Shown in pieces: positions 23,677 to 30,561 of a stretch of 37,480 bases of DNA. The stretch covers positions 1 through 37,480 of the forward strand of contig CANKBG010000025.1 in NCBI GenBank assembly GCA_947479935.1. The letters run 5' to 3'. Both the position numbers and the translations under genes were made by a program. This DNA is from Comamonadaceae bacterium. GTDB lineage: Bacteria; Pseudomonadota; Gammaproteobacteria; Burkholderiales; Burkholderiaceae_C. Each line of letters starts with the position of its first letter. Position 1 is the stretch's first letter. The notes under the pieces were generated by a model. That model saw nothing but the letters and a program-made list of their open reading frames with translations, was not told the origin of the DNA and searched no databases.

Positions 23677-24844
23677 AGCTGTTGTTCAAAATAGTGCCCT
23701 GGCGCAAATCGTACTTGTTGAGTTTTTCAATCAAGGTGGTGCGTTGCAAATTGAGCAGCCTGGCTGTTTGAGACACATTGCCATCGGTGCGCTGCAGGGC
23801 TTGTACTATTAAGTCACGCTCAATGTCGGCCAAGCGGTCTTTCAAAGACAAGCCTTCAGGGGGCAAGCTGGGAAGGCCTTGTGCCAACATAATGATGTGC
23901 TCAACTTCATTGTGCGCATCTAGCGGCTGGTCTGGGGCTGGGTTGGCAAATGGGTTCATCACATCCGCATTGGCACTGTGATTTTCTATGGCCACAGAAC
24001 CCGCCACCACGGGAAGGTCTGTTTGGTCAGAAGGAGAAGCCGCCAATCTTTCTGCTTGAATCAATTGCAGACCTTTGGGCAACAAAGAAGGCGGCACTGT
24101 ATTAATTTTGAGCTGCTGCCCGCTGAAAAGCGTACTAAATCGATCGACCAAATTGGACAACTCTCGCACGTTGCCTGGCCAAGCGTAGTCTTGCAACGCG
24201 CCTAAAAAATCGGCAGCGAAGGTAATGGGTGTTTGCCCTTTTTGTGCAAAGTGCGCCGCAAAATGTGCCAGCAAGACGGGTACATCTTGGTTACGTTGGC
24301 GCAAAGCGGGCGTGTTGAGTGGCAGAACGTTCAATCGGTAGTACAAGTCTTCACGAAATCGGCCCGCCACAATTTCTTGTTCTAAATCTCTGTGAGTTGC
24401 AGCCACCACCCGAACATCCACTGGAACCGACTTGGTGCCACCCACAGGGTCCACACTTCTTTCCTGCAACACGCGAAGCAATTTCACCTGCATGTCTAGA
24501 GACAAATCGCCAATTTCGTCTAGAAAAATAGTGCCGCCATTGGCCAACTCAAACCGGCCGATGCGATCGGTCATGGCGCCCGTGAAAGAGCCTTTGCGGT
24601 GTCCAAATAATTCACTTTCAACAAGGCCTGTCGGAATTGCGGCGCAATTGATGGGCACAAAATTGGCCTTGCTACGGTCAGATTGGTCGTGCAACGCTCG
24701 GGCTACCAATTCCTTGCCCGTGCCACTTTCGCCCGTGATCAAGGCCGTGGCTGTAGAAGACGCCACACGCGCAATCAGGGTTCGAAGGGCTTCGGCACTG
24801 ACGCTGGAGCCAATGAAAGGGTGAAGAACTTGTTGGGTCGCCAT
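23675..24844 (-). CDS. Sigma-54-dependent flagellar activator, FleQ/FlrA-like, lacking N-terminal domain
   Basis: 389-aa bacterial enhancer-binding protein. The AAA+ domain begins almost at residue 9: Walker A GESGTGKE (38-45), sigma-54 contact loop GSFTGA (85-90, a Ser variant of GAFTGA), Walker B GTIFLDE (104-110), and AWPGNVREL. After a linker of about 85 residues comes a Fis-type helix-turn-helix (about 343-380) ending QRTTLIEKLNKYDLR, very like FleQ/FlrA. There is no receiver or FleQ-type N-terminal domain, so activity may be set by expression level or by a partner such as FlhG. Its expected targets are the four sigma-54 elements in the window. It is encoded divergently from the flgP-like operon. 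Confidence 0.93.
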   Translation of the reverse strand: MATQQVLHPFIGSSVSAEALRTLIARVASSTATALITGESGTGKELVARALHDQSDRSKANFVPINCAAIPTGLVESELFGHRKGSFTGAMTDRIGRFELANGGTIFLDEIGDLSLDMQVKLLRVLQERSVDPVGGTKSVPVDVRVVAATHRDLEQEIVAGRFREDLYYRLNVLPLNTPALRQRNQDVPVLLAHFAAHFAQKGQTPITFAADFLGALQDYAWPGNVRELSNLVDRFSTLFSGQQLKINTVPPSLLPKGLQLIQAERLAASPSDQTDLPVVAGSVAIENHSANADVMNPFANPAPDQPLDAHNEVEHIIMLAQGLPSLPPEGLSLKDRLADIERDLIVQALQRTDGNVSQTARLLNLQRTTLIEKLNKYDLRQGTILNNS

Positions 24845-24904
24845 TGATTTTTTGATAAAAATGTCTTAAAAAAGCAATGTAGTTCAGTGGCTTGGCCACG
24901 AATC

Positions 24905-24920
24905 AATACACTTGTGTATT
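24905..24920. promoter_or_regulatory. Perfect palindrome AATACACTTGTGTATT (operator candidate)
   Basis: 7-bp arms with a 2-base centre, in the 242-base gap between the divergent sigma-54 activator and flgP-like genes, about 60 bases upstream of the activator start codon. A second short inverted repeat (GTGGC-TTG-GCCAC) lies immediately on its left. Probably a binding site for a dimeric regulator of the activator gene. Confidence 0.45.
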
Positions 24921-25013
24921 CGATTTATAGAGATTTAACCTGAAATGTCGGAAAACCGTCAAGTGGGTTGCAAAAGAAGGCTGGTATTTGGTCATTTACG
25001 TTGTGCAATTGCC

Positions 25014-25040
25014 TCAAGAAACCCCCTTTGATGCCGAATC
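25014..25040 (+). promoter_or_regulatory. Sigma-28 (FliA) promoter for the flgP-like operon
   Basis: TCAAGAAA, 11 bases, GCCGAATC. The -10 keeps GCCGA, the -35 keeps T-AAG, and the spacing is exact. About 46 bases separate it from the flgP-like start codon, which is preceded by AGAAGGA. Confidence 0.5.
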
Positions 25041-25086
25041 AGAGGGTGAAGGACTTCAGAGTCCACCTATTTAGAAGGATGAACCC

Positions 25087-25569
25087 ATGAAACGCCTCAA
25101 TTTTTTGTCCACCACTTGCCTGGCTTTGGTTATTCTTGCTTTGACTGGATGTAAATCCATCAACTTGAACATGCCCTCACCCACCAAAAGCAGCAATTTA
25201 GCGGCGCCCTTGGTGGAGAAGCGTGAAACTTTGACGGCCACAGGCTACGCTGTGATCAGCGTTCAAAATTCAAAGAACCCAGCTCAACAACGTTTGATGG
25301 CCATTCGCGCCTCCAAGTTGGATGCGTTTCGAACACTCACAGAACAAGTTTACGGACAGCAATTGGATGCCTCTTCTACGGTGGCTGACATGGTTATGGT
25401 GAACGACACATTCCGAACCAAAGTTGAAGGCGTGATCTATGGCGCTCAATTGGTCAGCATTACGCCCGTGGGTGAAGACACCTATGAAACCACTTTGTCG
25501 CTAGACAAAGAGGTTGTGCAAGACTTGCGCTTGTTGTTCTTAGGCCAAGTGGCTGTTAAAGGTCGTTGA
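25087..25569 (+). CDS. flgP: Flagellar outer-membrane lipoprotein, FlgP-like (LPP20 family)
   Basis: 160-aa lipoprotein. The signal peptide ends in lipobox LTGC with lipidated Cys22. The mature region (ETLTATGYAVISVQNSKNPAQQRLMAIRASKLDAFRTLTEQVYG...TYETTLSLDKEVV) is the LPP20-type domain of FlgP, which in Vibrio and Campylobacter forms basal disk or H-ring associated structures. A FlgT-like gene follows directly, as in Vibrio flgOPT, supporting the assignment; no flgO is present here. Good ribosome site AGAAGGA. Confidence 0.85.
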   Translation: MKRLNFLSTTCLALVILALTGCKSINLNMPSPTKSSNLAAPLVEKRETLTATGYAVISVQNSKNPAQQRLMAIRASKLDAFRTLTEQVYGQQLDASSTVADMVMVNDTFRTKVEGVIYGAQLVSITPVGEDTYETTLSLDKEVVQDLRLLFLGQVAVKGR

Positions 25570-25571
25570 TC

Positions 25572-26906
25572 ATGTTAAAGCTGCGCAGCGCCAGTTGGTA
25601 CTTTGGTGTTTTGTCGCTCACTGCCTTTAGCAGTTGGGCACAAAATTTACCTGCGCCTTCACAAAAAGAAGAATCACAAGCCAAAGCACCCCTGACTGCG
25701 CAAGAACGTTTGGAAGCCATTCGCCACAGCTTGGTAGAGGCATCTTTGCAAACACCCACCAAGGTATTGAGCACAATCTGGTTAGACAACAACGGCAGCC
25801 TGCGCGAAACCAGCAGCTTTAAGAATGGCATGCAAGTGAACAGCCTGCGCGTCCTCTCCTACGACCGCGACGAAGCCGGCCAACCCAAAGCCCAACTTCA
25901 ATTAGAAGAACCCGCAACATCACTCAAACAACAAACTCGCCAAGGCCTCAAAGCCATCTGGCAAAGCTTCACCAACGCACTCCCATTTAAACAATTGGGG
26001 TCAGAGCAGAATAAAACTCTGGTTTCAGAAAAAGCAAATCAATTGTCATCTGACCCCAATAAGAGTTGTGGGAAGCAGTTGAAGGTGGGCTTGCGGCATG
26101 TGATGGGTGTGGATGTTTGGATGGATTCAAGCAATCCATCTGCGCTGACCAGTGCTGTGTATCAGTTAATGGGTGAGCACTTAACTTCTAGCAACACTCA
26201 AGGTGGTGCGCAAAATTGGCGCATGACAGTCAACGACACCCAGCCTAGCATGGGCAGCACCATGACGGCTTATGAGCGTGCATTGACCAGCAATAAGCCT
26301 GAGCAGTTGCCTTGGCATGCTCGCTTCGCTATGAAAACAGAAATGCTGCCAGCACCAGGATTGCAGGGCTTGAATGGCGGCACGGGTCCTGGCATTGCAG
26401 TGAGTTTGTTACTACAAGTGAGCCCGAGAGAAGGGCAAAAAGGGGCATTCCAAGAAATGGTCACTCTGAACTTGGCTTTGGAAGTGGACAAGTGGAAAGC
26501 CGCCAAATTGAATGCAGAAAGTCATGCACTTTTGACGCAACAATTTCAACAATGGAAATCTTCGCTCAGCCAACTGGTCGCTTGCGAAGCCATTACACCC
26601 ACAGTGACTGAAGTGCATACTGAATTTATTCGAATCAGTGCGGGCAGCGAATCGGGTGTTCGCAAAGGCGATGAATGGCTGGTGGCAGATCCTGCCAAGT
26701 TCCCAAGCCAATTGGTTGGCAAAGACGGCGCATCTCAAATGCTATTGGCCAAGGTTGACAGTGTGTCTCCTTACCAATCGGTCTTGACAATTGTGGCAGG
26801 TCCCGCACAATCGGCTCAACCACAATGGCGTGCATGGCCCACAGAAACGCTCTTGAAAGAAGCCACCGTGTTACCCGCTACCAAAGGGCGATTTATTCCT
26901 CGCTAA
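25572..26906 (+). CDS. FlgT-like flagellar periplasmic protein containing an absorbed palindromic element
   Basis: 444-aa secreted protein with a signal peptide ending near SSWAQ. The C-terminal part (HTEFIRISAGSESGVRKGDEWLVADPAKFPSQLVGKDG...AKVDSVSPYQSVLTIVAG) resembles the C-terminal domain of FlgT, an H/T-ring protein stabilising stators and the outer-membrane passage. The middle contains residues QLGSEQNKTLVSEKANQLSSDPNK, encoded by a 67-base inverted-repeat element (25994-26060) read in frame. The ATG at 25572 lies 2 bases after the flgP stop with AAAGG upstream. The FlgT assignment rests on context and the C-terminal similarity; moderate certainty. Confidence 0.75.
   Translation: MLKLRSASWYFGVLSLTAFSSWAQNLPAPSQKEESQAKAPLTAQERLEAIRHSLVEASLQTPTKVLSTIWLDNNGSLRETSSFKNGMQVNSLRVLSYDRDEAGQPKAQLQLEEPATSLKQQTRQGLKAIWQSFTNALPFKQLGSEQNKTLVSEKANQLSSDPNKSCGKQLKVGLRHVMGVDVWMDSSNPSALTSAVYQLMGEHLTSSNTQGGAQNWRMTVNDTQPSMGSTMTAYERALTSNKPEQLPWHARFAMKTEMLPAPGLQGLNGGTGPGIAVSLLLQVSPREGQKGAFQEMVTLNLALEVDKWKAAKLNAESHALLTQQFQQWKSSLSQLVACEAITPTVTEVHTEFIRISAGSESGVRKGDEWLVADPAKFPSQLVGKDGASQMLLAKVDSVSPYQSVLTIVAGPAQSAQPQWRAWPTETLLKEATVLPATKGRFIPR
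25994..26060. repeat. Palindromic element with 12-bp terminal inverted repeats inside the flgT-like gene
   Basis: Perfect 12-bp ends ATTGGGGTCAGA (25994-26005) and TCTGACCCCAAT (26049-26060) enclose 43 bases that include a CAGAG/CTCTG hairpin. The GGGGTCAGA...TCTGACCCC pattern resembles dispersed palindromic (REP/MITE-like) sequences I recall from many proteobacterial genomes; this was not searched. It keeps the reading frame and has no other copy in the window. Confidence 0.65.
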
Positions 26907-26922
26907 TTTGTTTGGAAGTTTC

Positions 26923-27429
26923 ATGAAAAAGATGTTCACCACAACCGCCCCCAAACTTTGCTCCATGCAAGTGATGAGAATGTGCGCCTCTGTTTTCTTC
27001 ATGGCAAGTTTGCTGTTCGCTTGGCCCATTGCTCAAGCAGCTTCACCATCCGATGCACCGGCAGCTTTGACTAAATCTGCTGCCCCTGCAAATTATGAGA
27101 ACGGTGCACCCACCTACACAACTAAAAAAACCATCACACTCGATGGCTTAATGAAAGAGGTCTACCTCAACAGCCCCTTGAATGCCTCCATTTTGAATAA
27201 AGCACTCGTGGGAGCCAATCCTAAACTGCTCAATGGCAAAGCCAATCAAAGTATTCAACGTGGCACCACAGTGATCATTCCCAATCACTCGCAACTGGTC
27301 GTTCAAGCATTGACGCCATTTGCGCCACCGCCTCCCATGGCCATTGCACCTGCACCTTCCGAGGCAAACAATTACGGCTCTCAGTCAAGCGACCCCTCTT
27401 CTCGCAGGCTCTGGGTCCGCTTCCCGTGA
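26923..27429 (+). CDS. Secreted protein with FimV-like domain
   Basis: 168-aa protein. The start at 26923 has GGAAG four bases upstream; the longer ORF begins at a weak TTG. A long signal peptide ends near AQA/ASP. Residues about 65-130 (ITLDGLMKEVYLNSPLNASILNKALVGANPKLLNGKANQSIQRGTTVIIPN) resemble the N-terminal LysM-associated domain of FimV, a polar hub protein, where the pattern ANP..L..G....I..GT.V.IP is typical. The C-terminus is Pro/Ser-rich and low complexity. The stop overlaps the start of the next gene by 4 bases (GTGA). Function unknown; peptidoglycan or polar targeting is an inference. Confidence 0.75.
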   Translation: MKKMFTTTAPKLCSMQVMRMCASVFFMASLLFAWPIAQAASPSDAPAALTKSAAPANYENGAPTYTTKKTITLDGLMKEVYLNSPLNASILNKALVGANPKLLNGKANQSIQRGTTVIIPNHSQLVVQALTPFAPPPPMAIAPAPSEANNYGSQSSDPSSRRLWVRFP

Positions 27430-28577
27430 TCACGGGGGCGGAGGCGCTGGTTACGCCCAACCGCATCAATCCAATTTATTTAGAGGGCAAGTTACTGACT
27501 TTTCAAGCCAGTATTGCCCAAGATCTCGGTCTGAACGATGGCCAAATTGTTCAAGCCCTAGTTCGATTGCACGGCGATCAACCTAAACTTTTACTGCAAG
27601 GCCGTATGATTGACGCGCCAGCTTCTGCGTTGGCAGCACCTGGTGAATCGATGTGGCTTCGCGTTCAAAGTAAACCGGATGGGCCATGGAACTTGCAACC
27701 AGTTCCGCCACCTGCTAGCACGCAAGCAGCCAGCACGGCCTTAACACTCACAGCAGCGCCTTTGATGACGGAGCCCAGTCTAGCGCCTGTGGTGTCTCGA
27801 ATTGCCAATTTACTTTACAGGCCCACTGGCGCCATCGAGCTGTCGCAAATCTTCAAACCCGGTACCTTAGATGCATTGCTTCAAACTGTAGCCAGGCCCG
27901 ACTTGTTGACACAATGGCGCGGCTTGCAACTGAGCATGGCTCAACTGACGCCAGCGGCACTTAAGCAAGCCATGATGGGCGCCATGGGTTCAGAAGTTTG
28001 GTTGTCTAGAGGCTTGTCCATGGCATCGCAGGATCCCAAACAAATGCTGCGTAGACTGATTGATGCCATCAGTACATCCAACCTGAATGCCATTCAATCG
28101 AGCAATGGCGACGATGCAGAAACGCTTGGCATGATCTCCCGATTGCAGCGCGCAGTCGATGATTTAGAAGCCAGTCAAGTGCAAGCGGTTCAAGCTCAAG
28201 CACAGCAAGAAGTACTGTTCAACATGACACTGCCTTTTGCAGATGCCAACCCCGTTGAACTCACCATCAGACGTGGGCCCAAACAAGAAGGTGAATCACC
28301 TTTGTTGATCATCAATGTGCATTCAAAGAGCGAGGAGTTGGGGCCTGTCTGGCTCAAAACTCAATTGGCCAATTCTGAACAAGTTGACCTGACCATGTGG
28401 TCTGAAAATCCCAATGTGGTGTCACAAGCACGTGTGCGTTCTAGTCTTTTGGGACAAGAGTTGGGCAACGCGGGCCTGACGATGAAAAGCTTTCAAGTGA
28501 TTCAAGGCGCAAGGCCCATAGAGGCAGCCGTTTGGACACCGTCTGGTCGCGGTTTGGTGGTGGATGTTTCGGCATGA
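27426..28577 (+). CDS. Second FliK-like protein (Flg_hook C-terminal domain)
   Basis: 383-aa cytoplasmic or flagellar-exported protein starting at GTG 27426 within the GTGA overlap. The C-terminal part (about 265-365: MTLPFADANPVELTIRRGPKQEGESPLLIINVHSKSEELGPVWLKTQL...QVDLTMWSENPNVVSQARVRSSLLGQELGNAGLTMKSFQV) has the pattern of the FliK C-terminal domain. The N-terminal and middle parts are Gln/Ala/Leu-rich. It overlaps by 4 bases (ATGA) a gene for a FlhB C-domain homologue. This FliK-like plus FhlB-like pairing is known in several proteobacteria and is distinct from fliK at 13401. Confidence 0.8.
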   Translation: MITGAEALVTPNRINPIYLEGKLLTFQASIAQDLGLNDGQIVQALVRLHGDQPKLLLQGRMIDAPASALAAPGESMWLRVQSKPDGPWNLQPVPPPASTQAASTALTLTAAPLMTEPSLAPVVSRIANLLYRPTGAIELSQIFKPGTLDALLQTVARPDLLTQWRGLQLSMAQLTPAALKQAMMGAMGSEVWLSRGLSMASQDPKQMLRRLIDAISTSNLNAIQSSNGDDAETLGMISRLQRAVDDLEASQVQAVQAQAQQEVLFNMTLPFADANPVELTIRRGPKQEGESPLLIINVHSKSEELGPVWLKTQLANSEQVDLTMWSENPNVVSQARVRSSLLGQELGNAGLTMKSFQVIQGARPIEAAVWTPSGRGLVVDVSA

Positions 28578-28858
28578 GCAACTTCACACGCAAAGCTGTG
28601 GCACTGGCCTATGGCAAAAATCCTGTGCCTGTGGTCACCGCCAAGGGTGAAGAGGATTTGGCTTGGCGCATGATTGAAGAGGCGCGCAAGCAAGGGGTTT
28701 TTATTTCTGAAGACCCCCAACTCTTGGCACTCCTCAGCAGGTTAAACGTGGATGAAGAAATTCCGCGAGAACTCTATACAGCTGTAGCGGTGGTGTTGTC
28801 TTGGGTTTATTGGCTGAAGGACATGCGCCCTGGCGACGAGAAAGATCAGGTGGCTTGA
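28574..28858 (+). CDS. FlhB C-terminal domain homologue (FhlB/EscU-type small protein)
   Basis: 94-aa soluble protein matching the cytoplasmic domain of FlhB after its cleavage site: RKAVALAYGKNPVPVVTAKGEEDLAWRMIEEARKQGVFISEDPQLLALLSRLNVDEEIPRELYTAVAVVLSWVYWLKDM. It corresponds to the FlhB segment APLLLAKG...AAPPLARALY...IPEALYLAVAQVIAYVF. There is no N-P-T-H cleavage site and no membrane domain. I take the ATG at 28574 overlapping the preceding stop. In other bacteria such proteins can partly replace the cleaved FlhB domain; the role here is inferred. Confidence 0.85.
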   Translation: MSNFTRKAVALAYGKNPVPVVTAKGEEDLAWRMIEEARKQGVFISEDPQLLALLSRLNVDEEIPRELYTAVAVVLSWVYWLKDMRPGDEKDQVA

Positions 28859-28859
28859 A

Positions 28860-29240
28860 TCAAATTTCTTGATAGCCACGGCCTTTGCTAAACCGCGCTA
28901 CCTGACCTAAACGGTCATAAACCTCGACAGGGCTTCCGGTTTCACCAGTGTGTAAACTGTGTAACGTGCCGCGAATGGTGTCGAGTTTTCTTTCAATCAA
29001 CACGGCGTTCCGACGGTGTAAATCGCGACACTCTATTAGGAGTTCGCGCAATTCTTCGTGTTCGGGTAAATTTTGGAGATCCTCTGCGGATGGGCAAAGC
29101 TTTGCCAAACCCGTCAACAAATCGTTTTTGCCGGGTTGCAGGGACTCAAAGCGGTCCAAGTCTTGTACTTTCAGAGCTTCAAACTCCAACAACAAGAGCT
29201 TTGACAGCTGGGTAGCTAATGAAAGTACAGACTCACTCAC
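28860..29240 (-). CDS. flgN: Flagellar chaperone FlgN
   Basis: 126-aa cytoplasmic chaperone for the hook-filament junction proteins FlgK and FlgL. It is all-helical, with LLLEFEALKVQDLDRFESLQPGKNDLLTGLAKL followed by a second helix pair (ELRELLIECRDLHRRNAVLIERKLDTIRGTLHSL), the typical FlgN pattern, and a VEVYDRLGQVA tail. It overlaps flgM by 8 bases. Stop codons of flgN and the convergent FhlB-like gene are one base apart, leaving no room for a conventional terminator. Confidence 0.9.
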   Translation of the reverse strand: MSESVLSLATQLSKLLLLEFEALKVQDLDRFESLQPGKNDLLTGLAKLCPSAEDLQNLPEHEELRELLIECRDLHRRNAVLIERKLDTIRGTLHSLHTGETGSPVEVYDRLGQVARFSKGRGYQEI

Positions 29241-29541
29241 TGATCATTTGCTCTAGCGCTTGGAAACTTTCAGCAATGCGGCGAGGGTTGAGCGGATATT
29301 GCCCATCCTGAATCGCTTTCTTGATTGATTCAACTTTGACGCGGTCAAAGTCAGGCTCGGCCATGGCGCGGGCCGTGACATTGCTTAATTGAACTGCATC
29401 AGAACCAACTGCCGGCTTGGCAGGCGTTGCATCGGCGGCCGTTTCGGGCTTGGCCGATTTGCGGTCTGTTTTTTCCATAGCGCTGCGCACGGACGGGTCC
29501 GACTGGGCTCGTCTTCCAAAGTTTGAAACTGGATCGGTCAT
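29233..29541 (-). CDS. flgM: Anti-sigma-28 factor FlgM
   Basis: 102-aa FliA inhibitor that is exported once the hook is complete, freeing FliA. The N-terminal half is disordered, Ala/Thr/Pro-rich and exported. The C-terminal sigma-binding helices read DRVKVESIKKAIQDGQYPLNPRRIAESFQALEQM, the family signature. It has its own sigma-28 promoter at 29597-29623, giving autoregulation, and is followed by flgN in the same transcript. Confidence 0.95.
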   Translation of the reverse strand: MTDPVSNFGRRAQSDPSVRSAMEKTDRKSAKPETAADATPAKPAVGSDAVQLSNVTARAMAEPDFDRVKVESIKKAIQDGQYPLNPRRIAESFQALEQMISE

Positions 29542-29596
29542 GGCAGGCTCTCTTTCTTTTCAAGGATGTTCAACTTTTGAAGGCTGGACATGCTCA

Positions 29597-29623
29597 GTAT
29601 CGTCAGCATATTCTAGAACTTGA
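29597..29623 (-). promoter_or_regulatory. Sigma-28 (FliA) promoter for flgMN
   Basis: Minus strand: TCAAGTTC, 11 bases, GACGATAC, matching the consensus at 6 of 8 positions in both boxes. It lies about 55 bases upstream of the flgM ATG and inside the flgA-flgM gap. Confidence 0.7.
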
Positions 29624-29656
29624 GGAAAATTTTTAAAATAATTGCATTCATGTCAC

Positions 29657-30487
29657 TCATTGCAGTCCCTTTACAAGATTGGGGCCCACAACCACACCAG
29701 AAATCTGGCGCCCTGATTCTGTATTTTTAAGCTTCACTTGCTCGCCCATGCGGCCGTCTTGCAAAGCCTCCACCCTGACAGTGATTAAAAATCCAGATTT
29801 TTCTCCCACATTCATTGTCACCAGCTGACCCTGTTTAACCAAGATGGCCCGGCGAATGTCCGAACTTCTCAGAGCTTGGCCCGCTGATAAATCTCTTACC
29901 GCTTCTGCTGTCAGGACATCCCTAAGGCTCTGAAGCATACTATTGTCTACATTTCCACCCGTTTGGGTTACTTCTTCCAGCATATCGGCCTCAATGACTG
30001 TGCCTCGCTGAATTAACCTTTTGGGCACCACCACGGTTTTAACAATCGGAGCAGTTACGGCTGCGGGTGTATTTGAAGCACCAGAAACAAAGGGTTTACC
30101 CGAGTTTGTGGCCGCGGCATTGGTCTGCGCCACTGGCGGCGGCGCGGGCATGGCTACTTGCAAATACACCTGCCAAACAGGATCGACACATCTCACCCGA
30201 ACTGTATCTTTAGAAGAAAAAGGATGGTCTACCGCCAAGGATTTACCGCAGTTCTGAACCTGAACTCGAGGGTCAAGCGGCGCAATGGTCACTTCTTCAG
30301 CTTTGACTTTATGGGTTTCAGCCATCCACGACTTCACCTGATTGAACAGGGAAGCTTGAGAACCTATTTGTGGACTGGTTTGCGCAAAGCCGACACCCCA
30401 ACCCATGAACCATGTCGCCATAGTTAGGCACAGTATTTGCATCCCCTTGAGGGCGGGTGTTGAAGTTTTGACACTCTTTTTAGACAT
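29657..30487 (-). CDS. flgA: Flagellar P-ring assembly chaperone FlgA
   Basis: 276-aa periplasmic chaperone for the P-ring protein FlgI. The signal peptide covers about residues 1-37 (KK-rich start, hydrophobic ILCLTMATWFMGWGVGFAQ). An N-terminal domain holds VQNCGKSL. The SAF domain (about 155-215) has VVPKRLIQRGTVIEADMLEEV and the C-terminal domain LVTMNVGEKSGFLITVRVEALQDGRMGEQVKLKN. The start is uncertain: ATG 30487 gives a good signal peptide, but a sigma-54 element at 30499-30514 predicts transcription start at about that base. ATG 30442, preceded by AAGGGG, is the alternative. Confidence 0.92.
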   Translation of the reverse strand: MSKKSVKTSTPALKGMQILCLTMATWFMGWGVGFAQTSPQIGSQASLFNQVKSWMAETHKVKAEEVTIAPLDPRVQVQNCGKSLAVDHPFSSKDTVRVRCVDPVWQVYLQVAMPAPPPVAQTNAAATNSGKPFVSGASNTPAAVTAPIVKTVVVPKRLIQRGTVIEADMLEEVTQTGGNVDNSMLQSLRDVLTAEAVRDLSAGQALRSSDIRRAILVKQGQLVTMNVGEKSGFLITVRVEALQDGRMGEQVKLKNTESGRQISGVVVGPNLVKGLQ

Positions 30488-30498
30488 AACGGAACTAT

Positions 30499-30514
30499 TG
30501 CAATAAAGATGCCA
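30499..30514 (-). promoter_or_regulatory. Sigma-54 promoter for flgA
   Basis: Minus strand TGGCATCTTTATTGCA fits TGGCAC-N5-TTGCA with one mismatch and correct spacing. The -12 GC is only about 12 bases from the annotated flgA ATG, which argues either for a leaderless message or for the downstream start at 30442. Confidence 0.5.
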
Positions 30515-30561
30515 CAAGCCTCAGGGCTTTGGGTTTTACCAACTCGCCACACTGTGCTGAC

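Noticed and set aside
26312..26611. 99-aa plus-strand frame inside the flgT-like gene
   Set aside because: Out-of-frame shadow; the flgT-like frame has signal peptide, C-terminal similarity and correct coupling to its neighbours.
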